DNA from: Polytrichum commune
Taxonomy: Eukaryota; Streptophyta; Polytrichopsida; Polytrichales; Polytrichaceae
Assembly: GCA_950295325.1 (NCBI GenBank)
Contig: OX485803.1
Span: 42,425,554-42,485,553 of the forward strand
Direction of reading: 5' to 3'
Length of the DNA stretch: 60,000 nucleotides
Shown here: positions 48,700 through 59,619 of the stretch, in pieces
Position numbering within the stretch: the stretch's first letter is position 1
Layout: the number at the start of each line of letters is the position of its first letter
Program-made: the position numbers and the translations under genes
The notes under the pieces: model-generated
Database searches by the model: none
Told to the model about the DNA's origin: nothing
The model's input: only the letters and a program-made list of their open reading frames with translations

Positions 48700-50139
48700 G
48701 CAACCTGACTCTATTTCGATCGGGGAACAAAAACCTGACTTCTCCGCCACAAGAGAATTTTTCTAAAATAAGTAAACAAATAACAAAAATATCTATTGCA
48801 GAGTTGCCTGCTTTTCTTGGATGATGGTCTCTGACGCATGCATGGGCTCCACGTAGCATGGCAAGTGGCAAAACCCCACTTTTTAACCCAAAGGCGAGTC
48901 TCCTGCCTTAAATTCTAAGCCAGATACCTGAAGCATGATACTATACAAAACCCCCACAACAGCCGATTGGAATTGTAAAATCGTGATTTTCGAGCAATCG
49001 ATTTGGGTATGTCTGATGAGAAACAGCTGTTCTTACTCGGTCTTTACTACATCATGTGAGACCTTATTTCTACCGCGAAGAGCAGCTTCACATTGTCGAG
49101 CTCATGGAGAGTCGACGGCAATTGTTTGAGAATCGGGATTCTTGGTTGCAATCTGACGTGGCGCAAGGTGATTCGAGGGGCACGTTGTTAGGTGGTGACG
49201 AGGAAGCAGGTTAGGAGACTAGATTAGGGTGAACAGCTTCGAACTCTCTGCTGCTTCTCCGAGGATGGTTGGAACCCTACAACCAGATTGAAACTGTGAT
49301 CTGTTGTGAGAATTTCGAGTTACTCCCAGGAACGGAGGACATTTGTGATGATGCATTGCACTCTGGCCTATGTCAGAAGTGATACTGATAAGTGTGAGTC
49401 TGGAGCGTGCGTATAGTAACGGTACTCAATTAGGGGCTTCTTCCAGTTGTGCAAAGAATCGCAGAGGACTCAAGTGCCTCGAGAGCGAGAAGAAATTGCG
49501 GTGGTGACAGTATAGATTTTAGCATGTCAAGTTGTCAAAATGCACACCAGAATGTCGGTAAGGATCGGAGAGAATTTTGGAAAGGTTTCTCTTCCCAGCA
49601 TAGATAAGAAGCAATACTAGCAGTGCAGATCTCGACATCCGCAAGTAACAACAGCTATTCTTATTTCGCAAACAACTTGTTGGAAGGAAATTGCAATGGT
49701 GCGTTGAGGAGTGCAAATGCGATGATAATTTAAATAAAAGACAAGAAGATTAGGAAGAGCCTTTAACTGAAAACCTAAAACTTACTTAGGTTTGAGCATT
49801 TCAGAGTACAGTATTAGATGATAATCCAATGCTTTATAATGGATGGTAGGATTTCAGCGAGGATCGGAGAAAGATTGTGATTTCTTCACATGTGTCCACA
49901 GGGCTCATATCGACATTTTGCTACTTTTGGAAAGAATGCTTTCGAAACGAATGCTTTTAAAACGAATACTAGTCTTGTGGAGAGGAAGGGGACATTGACG
50001 TCGATGGGTGAAACGAGTGTCAACAAAGTACTGAGCGAGGGTTTGAGAACACATCGAGGGAAGTTCAGCAGGAATTTCTATAGAGTGGTTCACACTTTAA
50101 ATTTGACCTTGGAAGGCTCCTCGGTGACAACCTGAGGAG
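48700..50139. other. 5' region of the F-box gene, no other gene called
   Basis: Moderately GC-rich spacer between the minus-strand unit near 48.7 kb and the F-box gene. Its right end probably contains the F-box leader, including an ATG-started frame at 49,890-50,135. Confidence 0.5.
49890..50135 (+). promoter_or_regulatory. Possible upstream ORF before the F-box start
   Basis: ATG at 49,890 opens 81 codons ending in TGA at 50,133-50,135, four bases before the F-box ATG at 50,140. If transcribed as leader it would be a uORF able to affect initiation at the main start. The encoded peptide resembles nothing known to me. Confidence 0.3.
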
Positions 50140-53100
50140 ATGGATGCGAGTGTCGAAGACGAAATAGCTATCAAAGATGAGGTAAGTGTCAAACATGAAG
50201 CAAGTGTTGAAGATGAAGCAGTTGTCAAAGATGAGGTAAGTATCAAACCTGAAGCAAGTGTTGAAGATGAAGCAGTTGTCAAAGACAAGGCAAGTGCCCA
50301 AAATGTTGATGGTGAAGCAAGTGTCGAAGATGAAGCAAATGTAGCAATACAAGGGCTTTCCTTCACGATCGATGTGTTTCCAAATGAAGTGCTGTGGGCG
50401 ATCACAGAATCTCTCACGTGTACAAAAGATCGAAACTCGCTGTCGTTGGTATGCAAGAGGTTGTACGAAATAGATCGGTTGCAACGCACATATTTGCGAA
50501 CCGGGCGTGGATTGCATCCCGTTGGAACATCCATTTTATCTCTGTGCCGACGATTTGAGCAACTGACAACGGTGGAGATTACGTATTCTGGATGGTCGTC
50601 AGCCGAAGGGGAACAAATTGATGACGACGCACTTCACACCTTAGCCTTAGAGTGCACACACCTCACCGATTTGAGCCTCAGCTTTTGCGGCTTCCTTCGG
50701 GACTCAGGGTTCGCAAGGTTAGGCAACTCCGGGTCGAAATTGAAGTCGTTACGATTAAATTTCATCCCTGGCATCACAGGTGCATTTCCATTTCCTGTAG
50801 ACTATCTGAACCTGCAAACCTGGAAAATGCTTAACTGCATGCAATTGGCACTTACATTTATGTGAGAAAGGTGACAGTACTCTTTGACCATGGTTCGGTG
50901 ATGACAAAATTGAAGCTTAGCTATGTGTGGGCAGGGTTAATATCGTGCGCATTGCATCTATGTGAGAAAGATGACAGTAATCTTTGACCATGGTTCGACG
51001 ATGACAGATTTGAAGCTTAGCTATGTGTAGAGGGTTTAATATTGTGCGCATAGCATTCATGTGAGAAAGATGACAGTACTCATTGCCCATGGTTCGATGA
51101 TGACAGAAGTGAAGCTTAGCAATCAGCATTAGCTAAAGATTCTCTTTAATAACAGAACGTATCGAATTCCACAACTACTCCACAAATTTTGATGGAAGGA
51201 TTTTGTGCAGGACGGGGCCTTTTGTCATTGATGTCGGGGTGCCAGAGCCTTTCAACATTGCTCTTGATGCGTTGTATGCAAGTGAAGAGCATGGAGTGGC
51301 TTGAACTTGTGGGGCGAAAAGACCGCCTAAGAAACTTGTCCATCAAGTACTGCAAATTCGTTGCGGAAGCCGACCTTGCCAAGTTTGGGGAAGGGTGGAA
51401 GCGTTTGCACGAGTTTTGCTACGAAGTCGACCCCGCGCAACGGTACATGGAGGTTTTTGTCATCAAACCAAGCCAACTCCAGGAGCCGTTTTCCGGGGAG
51501 CTCCGTAGCTTGAGCCTCTCAAACTGCGCTGCAACTCCTGGGCAAGGTCTGGTGCAGGTCCCGCATTCTTTCACTCCATCCATGGTGACATGTAACATTC
51601 GAGAAGCATTCCTCATACCAAACCTCAAAAACATCATATGACATACTAAATCAAACATCATGTTCATTCCTGATGTCCAACATGTTTATGTGGACAATTT
51701 GATCTTCAGGTGTTGGTGCACTCGGAGAGGCTCGAGCGGCTGCACCTCAACATGTGCAGCGGAGTGCGCGACGAAGAGTTTCAGAGTATGAAATGCATGC
51801 AGCTCCGGTCCATCTCGCTGCACATTCCCTCGAATTCTCACGTGCGTGCAGTGCAAATGGAGGCAGCAACTTTGACTGATGCCAGCCTTGGAGTCCTTGC
51901 CCAGCGATGTGTGGAGCTGGAGGAAGCCTCCTTCACCTTTGTGGAAGGAGGCGTTCCGTTGTATGCTTCGGTGTCTGTGGCCGGCATCCTTGCCATGGTG
52001 CAGTGGTGCTTGTCTCTGCGAGTTCTCACTCTGGACAGTGTTTACCCCTTCACTGATTCCTGCATGCAGGCAGGCACCTCTTACTCCCATTCCCCGTCTC
52101 TCTCAATTGTTTCTCCACCTGCACTCTGGAATCAATGTCTTGCTGCTAAATCTCCATCTCTCTCACTTGTTTCTCCACTTGCACTGTGGGAATTAATCTC
52201 TTGCTGTCAAGTCGCCATCTCTCATTTGTTTCTTGACCTTTACTTTGGAAATATCTTGCTGTAACTCTCCATCTCAATTGTTTCTCCTTTTGCACTCTGG
52301 GAATCTCTTGCTGTAACTTTCTGCTTAGAGTTTCCTGAGGGTCACTTCCCTCAAACGTCCCAAAATGGGACTCTCAATTTTATATGATCGGATCTTGCTT
52401 AAAAAATAAGTGTTCTCAAACTGGACAGTGTCCACTCCTCCATTGATTCCTGCAGGCACGGAGGCAGGCAATTCTTATACTCGTTCCCATCCCTCTCGTT
52501 TGTTTCTCCACTTGCACTCTTGGATTCTCTTAGGGCTTTAAATTTAAAAAGTCTCAAAATGGGACTCTTAATTTCAAATGATTGGATCCTGCTAAAAAAT
52601 ATGTGCTCTTAGCAAACCAAATTCCCACACGTAGCTATTGAACTTGCCTATCACCTCCAAAACCTTGATCATGAAATATTATGTGCAGTTATCCTCTCTA
52701 TACCTCATGAAGTGCTCACATCTCGAGACAGTTTGGCAGTTTGACCACCTCAAGACTAAAGCATGCTTGCAACTTTGCAGCAATCTATAGTATCTGTAAT
52801 TTTAGTGGATCACATCAACTTTCTTCTGAATGCATTGAGATATGTGGTAACAAAGAAATTTCAAACTTTCTACCTCTATATGTTATATGGAAAGACCAAA
52901 AGTATGTTTTGTGAATTTTAAACGTACAGGTGGGATCCTTTGATGGTGCCTCACAACTTCTCTTTTGTGATAGTAATTCTCAAACAAACCTTGGAAATGT
53001 TATTTTTCCACACATCTTAGAATGTATATGACTAATTGATGCAGGTGATATGCACATCTGAGTCGTTGCGCACATTGCAACTTACATTGTGCCCACAATT

Positions 53101-53314
53101 GACGGACGTGGGCATCCAACACATTGCACAATCGCAGTTGCAGCATGTAAGTTTGTGCCGTTGTGTGAATCTCACAGACACGGGTTTTGTGAGGCTCCTG
53201 GGTTTGAAGAGGCTCGTGAGTCTGCGTGTTGAGGGCTGCCCTGCGGTTTCGGAGGGAGGCATCACAGGCCTTGCAAAACATGTCACTCACAGGCAGGAAT
53301 GGATATACTCGTGA
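50140..53314 (+). CDS. F-box / leucine-rich-repeat protein
   Basis: Probable substrate-recognition subunit of an SCF ubiquitin ligase: the F-box binds Skp1 and the LRRs bind the target. Four exons give 538 aa: 50140-50779, 51211-51557, 51710-52069, 53045-53314; phases close. Residues 1-70 are an acidic low-complexity tail with two 18-residue repeats (EVS(V/I)K(H/P)EASVEDEAVVKD, residues 14-49). The F-box is about 78-118 (DVFPNEVLWAITESL; DRNSLSLVCKRLYEIDR). LRRs run from ~130 to the end with the cysteine-containing pattern LxxLxLxxCxxLTDxG: LTDLSLSFCGFLRDSGFARL, LRTLQLTLCPQLTDVGIQHI, VSLCRCVNLTDTGFVRLL. Exon 3 ends at CMQ with a GC donor; the 25-residue spacing from LRVLTL to LRTLQL across it supports the junction. 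The target is unknown. Introns 1 and 3 carry tandem repeats. Confidence 0.9.
50179..50286 (+). repeat. In-frame 2 x 54-bp coding repeat
   Basis: Two adjacent 54-bp units (50,179-50,232 and 50,233-50,286) differ at only a few bases and encode an acidic/basic 18-residue module. A partial third follows (GEASVEDEANV). Confidence 0.9.
50861..51130. repeat. Tandem array, 3 x ~99 bp, in F-box intron 1
   Basis: TGTGAGAAAG starts units at 50,861, 50,961 and 51,060. Each continues GATGACAGTA.TC.TTG.CCA, TGGTTCG.(T/C)GATGACA and GAAGCTTAGC. The array occupies most of the 431-bp intron. Confidence 0.9.
52088..52325. repeat. Degenerate ~60-bp tandem repeats in F-box intron 3
   Basis: About four copies of a CTCTCTCA.TTGTTTCTCCAC block followed by TGCACT.TGG.AAT and TCTTGCTGT sit just past the exon 3 donor. 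Confidence 0.75.
52416..52610. repeat. Duplicate of exon 3 end within F-box intron 3
   Basis: 52,420-52,530 (CTGGACAGTGTCCACTCCTC then ATTGATTCCTGCAGGCA) repeats 52,031-52,130, i.e. the last ~40 bp of exon 3, its donor and adjoining intron. 52,545-52,610 (AAAATGGGACTCTTAATTTC) repeats 52,362-52,412. The copy is diverged and has small insertions. Confidence 0.75.
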
Positions 53315-53688
53315 GTTTTTGCACACCCTCTAAACTTGGCGACAGGTTTCACTCAAGATTGATAGTGCAATGTGGTTGAATCTGCACATGGAGATCTGGA
53401 AAGGCGAATTTCGTATAGAATTCTTTTGCTGCTTCATGTCTTCAGTGCATTCTATGCTAGGGTTTTGGAGAAATACTACCATCAACACGTTGTACTTTTA
53501 CTACAGGGTATTTGTATATAAGCTGCATAGCTATTAGTTTATCAATGGAACATTTGCCCTCATTACATTACCACCTTCCTGGTGATGCGAAATTGTGTGA
53601 TACAGCAGTAGACTGCATACATTCCACCTTTGCATGATAAGAACTCATGCTGTGATGTACATGAAATTTCATGCTGCTTTATTTCTTA

Positions 53689-53945
53689 AGCTTGATCATG
53701 AAATTCATGCATAGTTATCTTCTATACTTCATGAAGTGCTCACATCTGAAAAGACAGGTTGATAGTTTGACCACTTCAAGAGTATAACTTGCTTGCAACT
53801 TTCCACCAATCTATAGTATCTGGGTTTGAGTGGTACATTTGCAAAATAATTGTGATCGATGGTGCAATGAGATTGAATCTGCACATGGGGATCTGCACAA
53901 GTCCACTACTTTTGCTGCTTCACTTCTTAATTGTGGTCTGTACTT
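53689..53945. repeat. Duplicated flanks of F-box exon 4
   Basis: 53,689-53,836 resembles 52,664-52,810 (upstream of exon 4). 53,860-53,945 resembles 53,361-53,451 (downstream of exon 4). Exon 4 itself is absent between the two blocks in this copy. Confidence 0.7.
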
Positions 53946-56900
53946 GTGTTTCAGACTTGTTTTACTTGACGTAGTAGAAATTATACAATCAATGCATGGA
54001 CGCTCAGAATTTGTATCTTTACTCAAGGATGTTTGTCGAAGGTATGTAGGCCTTATGTGGTCACTTCTTTTTAATTGGACACATATATTTGAGTGACTTA
54101 AAGGATGTCTACCTGGCTTTGTGGTAAAAGACCACCACATGACAACCTCTCTGAATTCAGGACTAATGAACAATACTGAAATGATTATTCACAAAAGGGA
54201 GCATGATAGTGTTCATATGAACATACTATGCTTGAGGTGGCACATGAGTCAGTATTACAACAAGATTCGAAATAGCCAACATGAACTTGTGTAAATCGTA
54301 AAATTTCATAATTCTTTCTTTGCATGAATCCACTGCAGAGGCCATTGTTTCTAAGGAAGAGTTTTATGCAATTAGGGGTTTAATGCACTTACCTTAAGCC
54401 AAAGCTTGCATGAACTTCATTTCCTGAAGGTTAGTATCTATTGCCAATGACTATTATATAGCACTACCGTAGAGTGCTATCTGCTTCAACACTTTGAGTG
54501 CCAGAAGTTCATTTCCACGTTAAATTGAGCATGGTGCTGACCAAATGTGGATATGACATTGGCAAAATTCAAACAGTAATTTTTTTTTGTCAAATCAAAT
54601 AGCACCCTACAGTATACAATCTAATGTGGCATTAGTTGTCATGAAATTGGAGTGCCATCCATCATCTTTTCAACTACATTGATTATCCCAATTAGTGCAT
54701 GTTACTATTTAGAATTACGCAGTGCTATAATTATTTAATGAGAATGAAATATTTTACCAAGCAAAGTCATTAATGTTCTATAATGTATGAACAACTTCTT
54801 TAACTTTCGTTAGTAAAAATTGAACTCATGAGGAAGATGTTATTGCATTGTGTAACTCCAAATAGTAACATGCATTAATTTGGATAATCAATGTAGCAAA
54901 TATGTGGCAATTATTATAGTCTTCATGGAAAATAGCTCATGTTGGAAATGCAAGGTTAGGGACTTTGTGTTATATAATTGAGCACAACTCATGCAATATG
55001 ACAATGATATCTCAAATTTCAACAATGTATTTTTTTGAGTGCCCCTTTGAGTTTCCAAATTCATGAAGTGATCATGTCAATTTATGTCTCATCAGTGTCC
55101 AATTTATTATATTATTGGTCACTAATTAGCCCAAATTGGATTGTTTAGTGCATCTTCTATGTTATAAACAAACATAGTATTTGTGAAAACATCACATGTG
55201 ACATTTTCTCCAAGGCTGACTCATTATCTAGTCTTGTGGAATGCACTTGAACTTTTAAAAAAAGTTGTAGTTCGCAAAAACTTGTGTAGTTGGCAAAAGC
55301 TACTTCCAAAGACCAATTCGAGCTAGCCTTCATTGCGTTTGCGAAAATAACATATGTGACCTTCTTTGCATGCCATGTGATGTTTTCACAGACACCATGT
55401 TATCTAAATTCTAGCAATTAAGAAAGCAACAAGCAAATTCATATTTGCGGCATTTGGCTCTTTGATTTATAACAAATATAAGGTAGACAATCCTTATTCG
55501 GGCACTTTTCTTGTTAGAACGCACGTATTTGAGTGTTATTTGGTTAGGTGTGTCTCCAAGAATGGATACTCAAAGACATGTGTTCATAAGAGATTGGACT
55601 ACGTGCTCAAAATATAGTTTCCATTCTTTGCTCAATAGTCAACATAATTGGGAGGATCTATACGATCATTAGTGAGCATGAGTCTTCTCACTTTGATAAT
55701 GAATAAGAAATTCATACGAGCTTCGAAAACTACGTGGAAAGTGGCTATGGCTTCAATTTGGGTTTGCTAACCATCTTGTACCAATTGTGTGTTTCATATC
55801 CTAGGAGGAGGGGGCTCATCTGAAAAAGTTAACCATTTAAGGGTTGTCTACCTCAGCTCATGTGTTAGTTGGTGTTTGTTGAGATTGTTCAATTACTAAC
55901 ATTTCACCTTGGTCGATTTGGTAGTGGCCATGAAATATCATAGAAGCTACTATAGTCATAATTTTTGTGCAGTATACATTTGTTTTTAAATATTTTGATA
56001 AAGGACAATGAATTAGCACTACTAGGATTGTGAATACTACCACACACTTCCATTTTACATAATGATCCTTGTGTCAAAACATGTGGTAACTTGAGTTGCA
56101 TGCACATATATATGGTGACACTTTGTAAACTCTTTGTTATTCTCCCCTACGACCATGACAGCTTTGTAAAGCCTAAATTAGTAATGGAAAGTAAAAGCCT
56201 AAGATATACTTCATGCATATTAAGTAGCTTGGAAAAATTTTAAAACAACCCATAGATCTGAAAAAAACTATAGAGACTCTATAGAAAAGTTTTCAAAAAA
56301 ATAATTTATAGCAGCATAGAAATTCATAATTTTTTTATATTAATTAGTGACTATTTAGGCAAGTCAAATAGCTTGGAATTTTTTCAAAAACATTCTCTTA
56401 ATTTTTAAAACTATAAAGAGTCTACATAATGTTTTTCAAAAAACAAAAATTCATATGCAACCTATAGAAATTCAAATTTTTTTTAAAAAAATTGATCTTT
56501 TTAGGCATGTTAAATAATTTGGAAACATTCCACAAACATTAATAGATTTGAGAACCTATAAAGAGTCTACAAAATTATTGTCAACAATAATAAATTTATA
56601 TGCAACCTACAAAAATTCACAAAGTATATAGTATCTCTATGTAATAACTGTGCAGTGACTACATGTGGTAACTATATGCAGTAACTAGGTGCATTAACTT
56701 TGTTACCCAATAACTCCATTACCTACAAGTTATGTGCACATGTGATGTGAGCAAAGTTGATAACTGAGGACTTGGTTTGGGGTCCATGACGTCCCAAGTT
56801 GAAATCCCCTTGGCTTTCATTTCTCGTAGGCTAGCTCCCTAAGCACTTGGAAACCGATGTTGGGCCCTACCTTTGAATAGGTTTGACTACTTACTACGTA

Positions 56901-57050
56901 GGCATTTTTTGATATATTAAAAAATTACATCAAAATCTACCGTACTAGAATCAAAACTAAAAGTCAACAAGAAGTGGGTTCCACAACACAAAGTGTCAAG
57001 CTCATATGCAATATAATATACTTGGGAGCAAGCACATACAGAAAAAGTGC
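53946..57050. other. Intergenic, no gene supported
   Basis: AT-rich spacer. An exon-like block (53,955-54,041) lies near the left end and a tandem array at 56,215-56,640. No intact gene or identifiable transposon is seen. Confidence 0.5.
56215..56640. repeat. Tandem array, 3 x ~145 bp
   Basis: AAATA(G/A)(C/T)TTGGAA-type starts near 56,225, 56,371 and 56,515. Each is followed by CTATA(A/G)AGA.TCTA, TTTTCAAAAAA-like and CATAGAAATTCA/CTACAAAAATTCA blocks. Very AT-rich and diverged. Confidence 0.7.
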
Positions 57051-57054
57051 TCCA

Positions 57055-57590
57055 GTGTACTAAAACCATAACTATTTTGGTCAAACGCCTAAAAGTAGTA
57101 GCAAAGTGTTGTTTAAATTGGATTTTCTTTCATGGTGCCCTCTATTGTTGTGTTAGGTGCTCAAATATAAATCATCAAGATGAGATCTTCAAAAATTATC
57201 ATTAAAAGTATTGCTCAAAAGGTAATAACTAAATCTGGTTTTGGATGTAGATATCATGACCTTAAATTTGAAGTTGGGATTTTTTTTCATATCCTTGAAA
57301 TTCGTTTTGAACTTGAGGGCACCAATACAAAAATTTGTAGGAAAATGCCATTGTAATGTAATGCTATCATGTTTTAAACAAATGTTAGACAATTACGTGT
57401 TCTATATATCTACTTGCACACCACTTGCACCGTCTTCTAAAATATATAGAATTTTCTTGAAAAATAATTTGTCAACATGAATTGCTTGGCTTTGTAGATC
57501 AATGTGTTTCTCAAATGTTTATGATTTTTCCCTTCACAAAATTCAAAATTAGTATATAGTTTTGAATCACTTTCACTTAAACCTATGTAG
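57055..57590 (+). repeat. Dispersed repeat family, copy C
   Basis: Same strand and block order as 7890-8455: GTACTAAAACCATAACTATT, CATGACCTTAAATTTGAA, CTACTTGCACACCACTTGCA, CCGTCTTCTAAAATATATAG and the end TTTTGAATCACTTTCACTTA. Confidence 0.7.
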
Positions 57591-58404
57591 GGTAATGGAG
57601 TTGTGTAGTTGATTGTGCTCACGCCCACTTACCACATATAAAGATGTGAGAACGACTATGGTCATTGCAACATGACCCTAACAACAACATTTTTATTGAA
57701 GGCGTCAAATTGAGTCAATATATTGATTGCAATGGGATTAGCCATTTTTTTAGAAATCTAGTCAATATTACTATCACCATGGACCAACATTCTTATTAGT
57801 GTAGTGTTCTTGATAGATTCAGTACACTACATGTTTATAGTGTGTTCCAACTTCATGGCAAGGCTACATCGTACCTTGAGAGCTCGAAAGTTGAAGCATG
57901 TGTCTTGCACTTTGTCTATCTATTTATTTATTTTTATTTATTTATCTGTGTGTTTGAATTATTTGTCATCAATGTCATCTAGCCTTTATGGTAGTTGTAA
58001 TGTTGTAAGTTGTAACCCCTCAAGTTTTGTCATGTGTCATGCTCACATTCATCAAGACCCATTTGTATGGTGGAAACTACATTCTAGCACAGGTAAAGAT
58101 GAAATAGGAAACCCTCTACAATATCTCATGAAGCTAAAAGGATGGAAACCTAGAGAATATATATATATATAACTTTGTTTGTTGGTTTGTTAGATAACCC
58201 GCATGGGGGGTGTGGTGTGGTGTGGTACTTGTGTGGCAGCCTTAGGCATGCATGATGGATTTTACAACAAACCCTCCAAAGGCCAATCTCCATGTGGTCC
58301 CTATGCCACTCTATAATGTAGATCGAAAACTCCTCCCCACCGGTAGTGAAATGCATGTGCGTTAATCTACAATCGTGCTTGACACATTCACACTTAGCAA
58401 AGTT
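57591..58404. other. Intergenic, no gene
   Basis: Contains a low-complexity TATTTATT tract near 57,920-57,945 and a short (AT)n near 58,156-58,171. No coding sequence recognised. Confidence 0.5.
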
Positions 58405-59610
58405 GATTATACATCACCGAGGGAAGCTAACACATGAGCAATGAGCGGTAACACATGAGCAATGATACCAAATTTAGTAATTGGGCATGGTTTTAGGTAA
58501 TATTTTCTAAAATTGGCACTCATATTTTTGGAATATAAAGTACTCGCATCCTGATTGAAGAAGAATGAAGGGAACTTATTACCATGGATTCTTAGTCCAT
58601 TGTTGGTTATTATTATAGAAATCCACACTAATACATGTCACTTATTCAAATTCTCAAACATGCGGTTGAATACAACACTTGAAATATTACTCACATTCTA
58701 CAACACCTGCAAGTTTAAGTAGCCGCATGACCTCGTTGTAGGAGTACGTTGGAGCATGAATGAACTTGTCACTATCATAATCCACTTTGCACAAAAATCT
58801 AAACACATAATAAAGATGTTTGCAATACGCCCATTTCCCTTTCTTTCCTAAAGACTGAGATGATATTTTGGTGAAGTCAGGGCATGTGCAATGCGGCATG
58901 TCGCCAATTATGACACGATATGTGATGTCCTCCTTGGAGACGATGTTGATTAGCACTCCAAATCATGGATATGGAATGGCAGTTATTCCAACCACATAAT
59001 AACCGTCCATAAGCCCGACGCTCTCCCATTTGTTTCTATGATCTACTGTCGGTGCTGCTAGATTGCGGCACACCGACTTGCCAAACCTGGAAGTTGGGTG
59101 GGCATCCAGATTTAGTGGCACATGAAAATCCGTCCGAGGGATTGGGAGCATCGAAATTGTCGAAAACCTACAGTGAGGACAGAGAGCCTCCCTCTGCTGG
59201 AATTGGAACCCAACATCTTCGAGTGCCAATATTTCTTGCCTTGAGAGATTGGTACCTATCTTCACAAGCTATGTGTTGGGAACTACAAGCCAGTCTAGCA
59301 CATACTTCTTCTTGTCCTCACTTACACAACGTTTGATGTCATCAAGGCAAAACCAAAACTCGTACTCCACATTGTTGGTGGAGCGGTATTCCTTCTTAAA
59401 TCCTTTGTACGTGGGAGTTGGTGTGCCATGTTTGCCAGTTCCGACTTTGGCATTGCACAAAGTCCCTGTATTGGCTTGCATTGCCCAATATCTTTTGGCA
59501 GAGTTGGTTGGCAATCTTGCAATATGCCAATGGGAAGAAGAACAATCAGTCTCTAACATTGATGTGGTATGTGCCACACCATGCTATGCAGAAACCAAAG
59601 ATTCCTTCTA
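58405..59610 (-). pseudogene. MULE transposase C-terminal region, near-intact
   Basis: Minus-strand frame of about 297 codons (59,577 down to 58,687) broken by only two in-frame stops: TAG at 59,266-59,268 and TGA at 58,960-58,962. It encodes HTTSMLETDCSSSHWHIARL, FWFCLDDIKRCVSEDKKKYV, LALEDVGFQFQQREALCPHC, DGYYVVGITAIPYP and NIVSKEDITYRVIIGDMPHC. It then has an intact SWIM zinc finger (C-T-C at DMPHCTCPDF; C-K-H at AYCKHLYY) and ends at MRLLKLAGVVECE. Homology to the relic at 8.5-13.7 kb continues 3' to about 58,405. The N-terminal half is missing; near 59,610 it abuts sequence resembling the element end at 7.85 kb. The transposase would mobilise its own family, but this copy is incomplete. 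Confidence 0.8.
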
Positions 59611-59619
59611 ACCCTAGTG

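Noticed and set aside
50065-50534. Minus-strand ORFs of 145-150 codons opposite the F-box gene
   Set aside because: They are shadows of the 54-bp coding repeat and F-box exon, with repetitive Ser/Thr/Phe composition and no family features.
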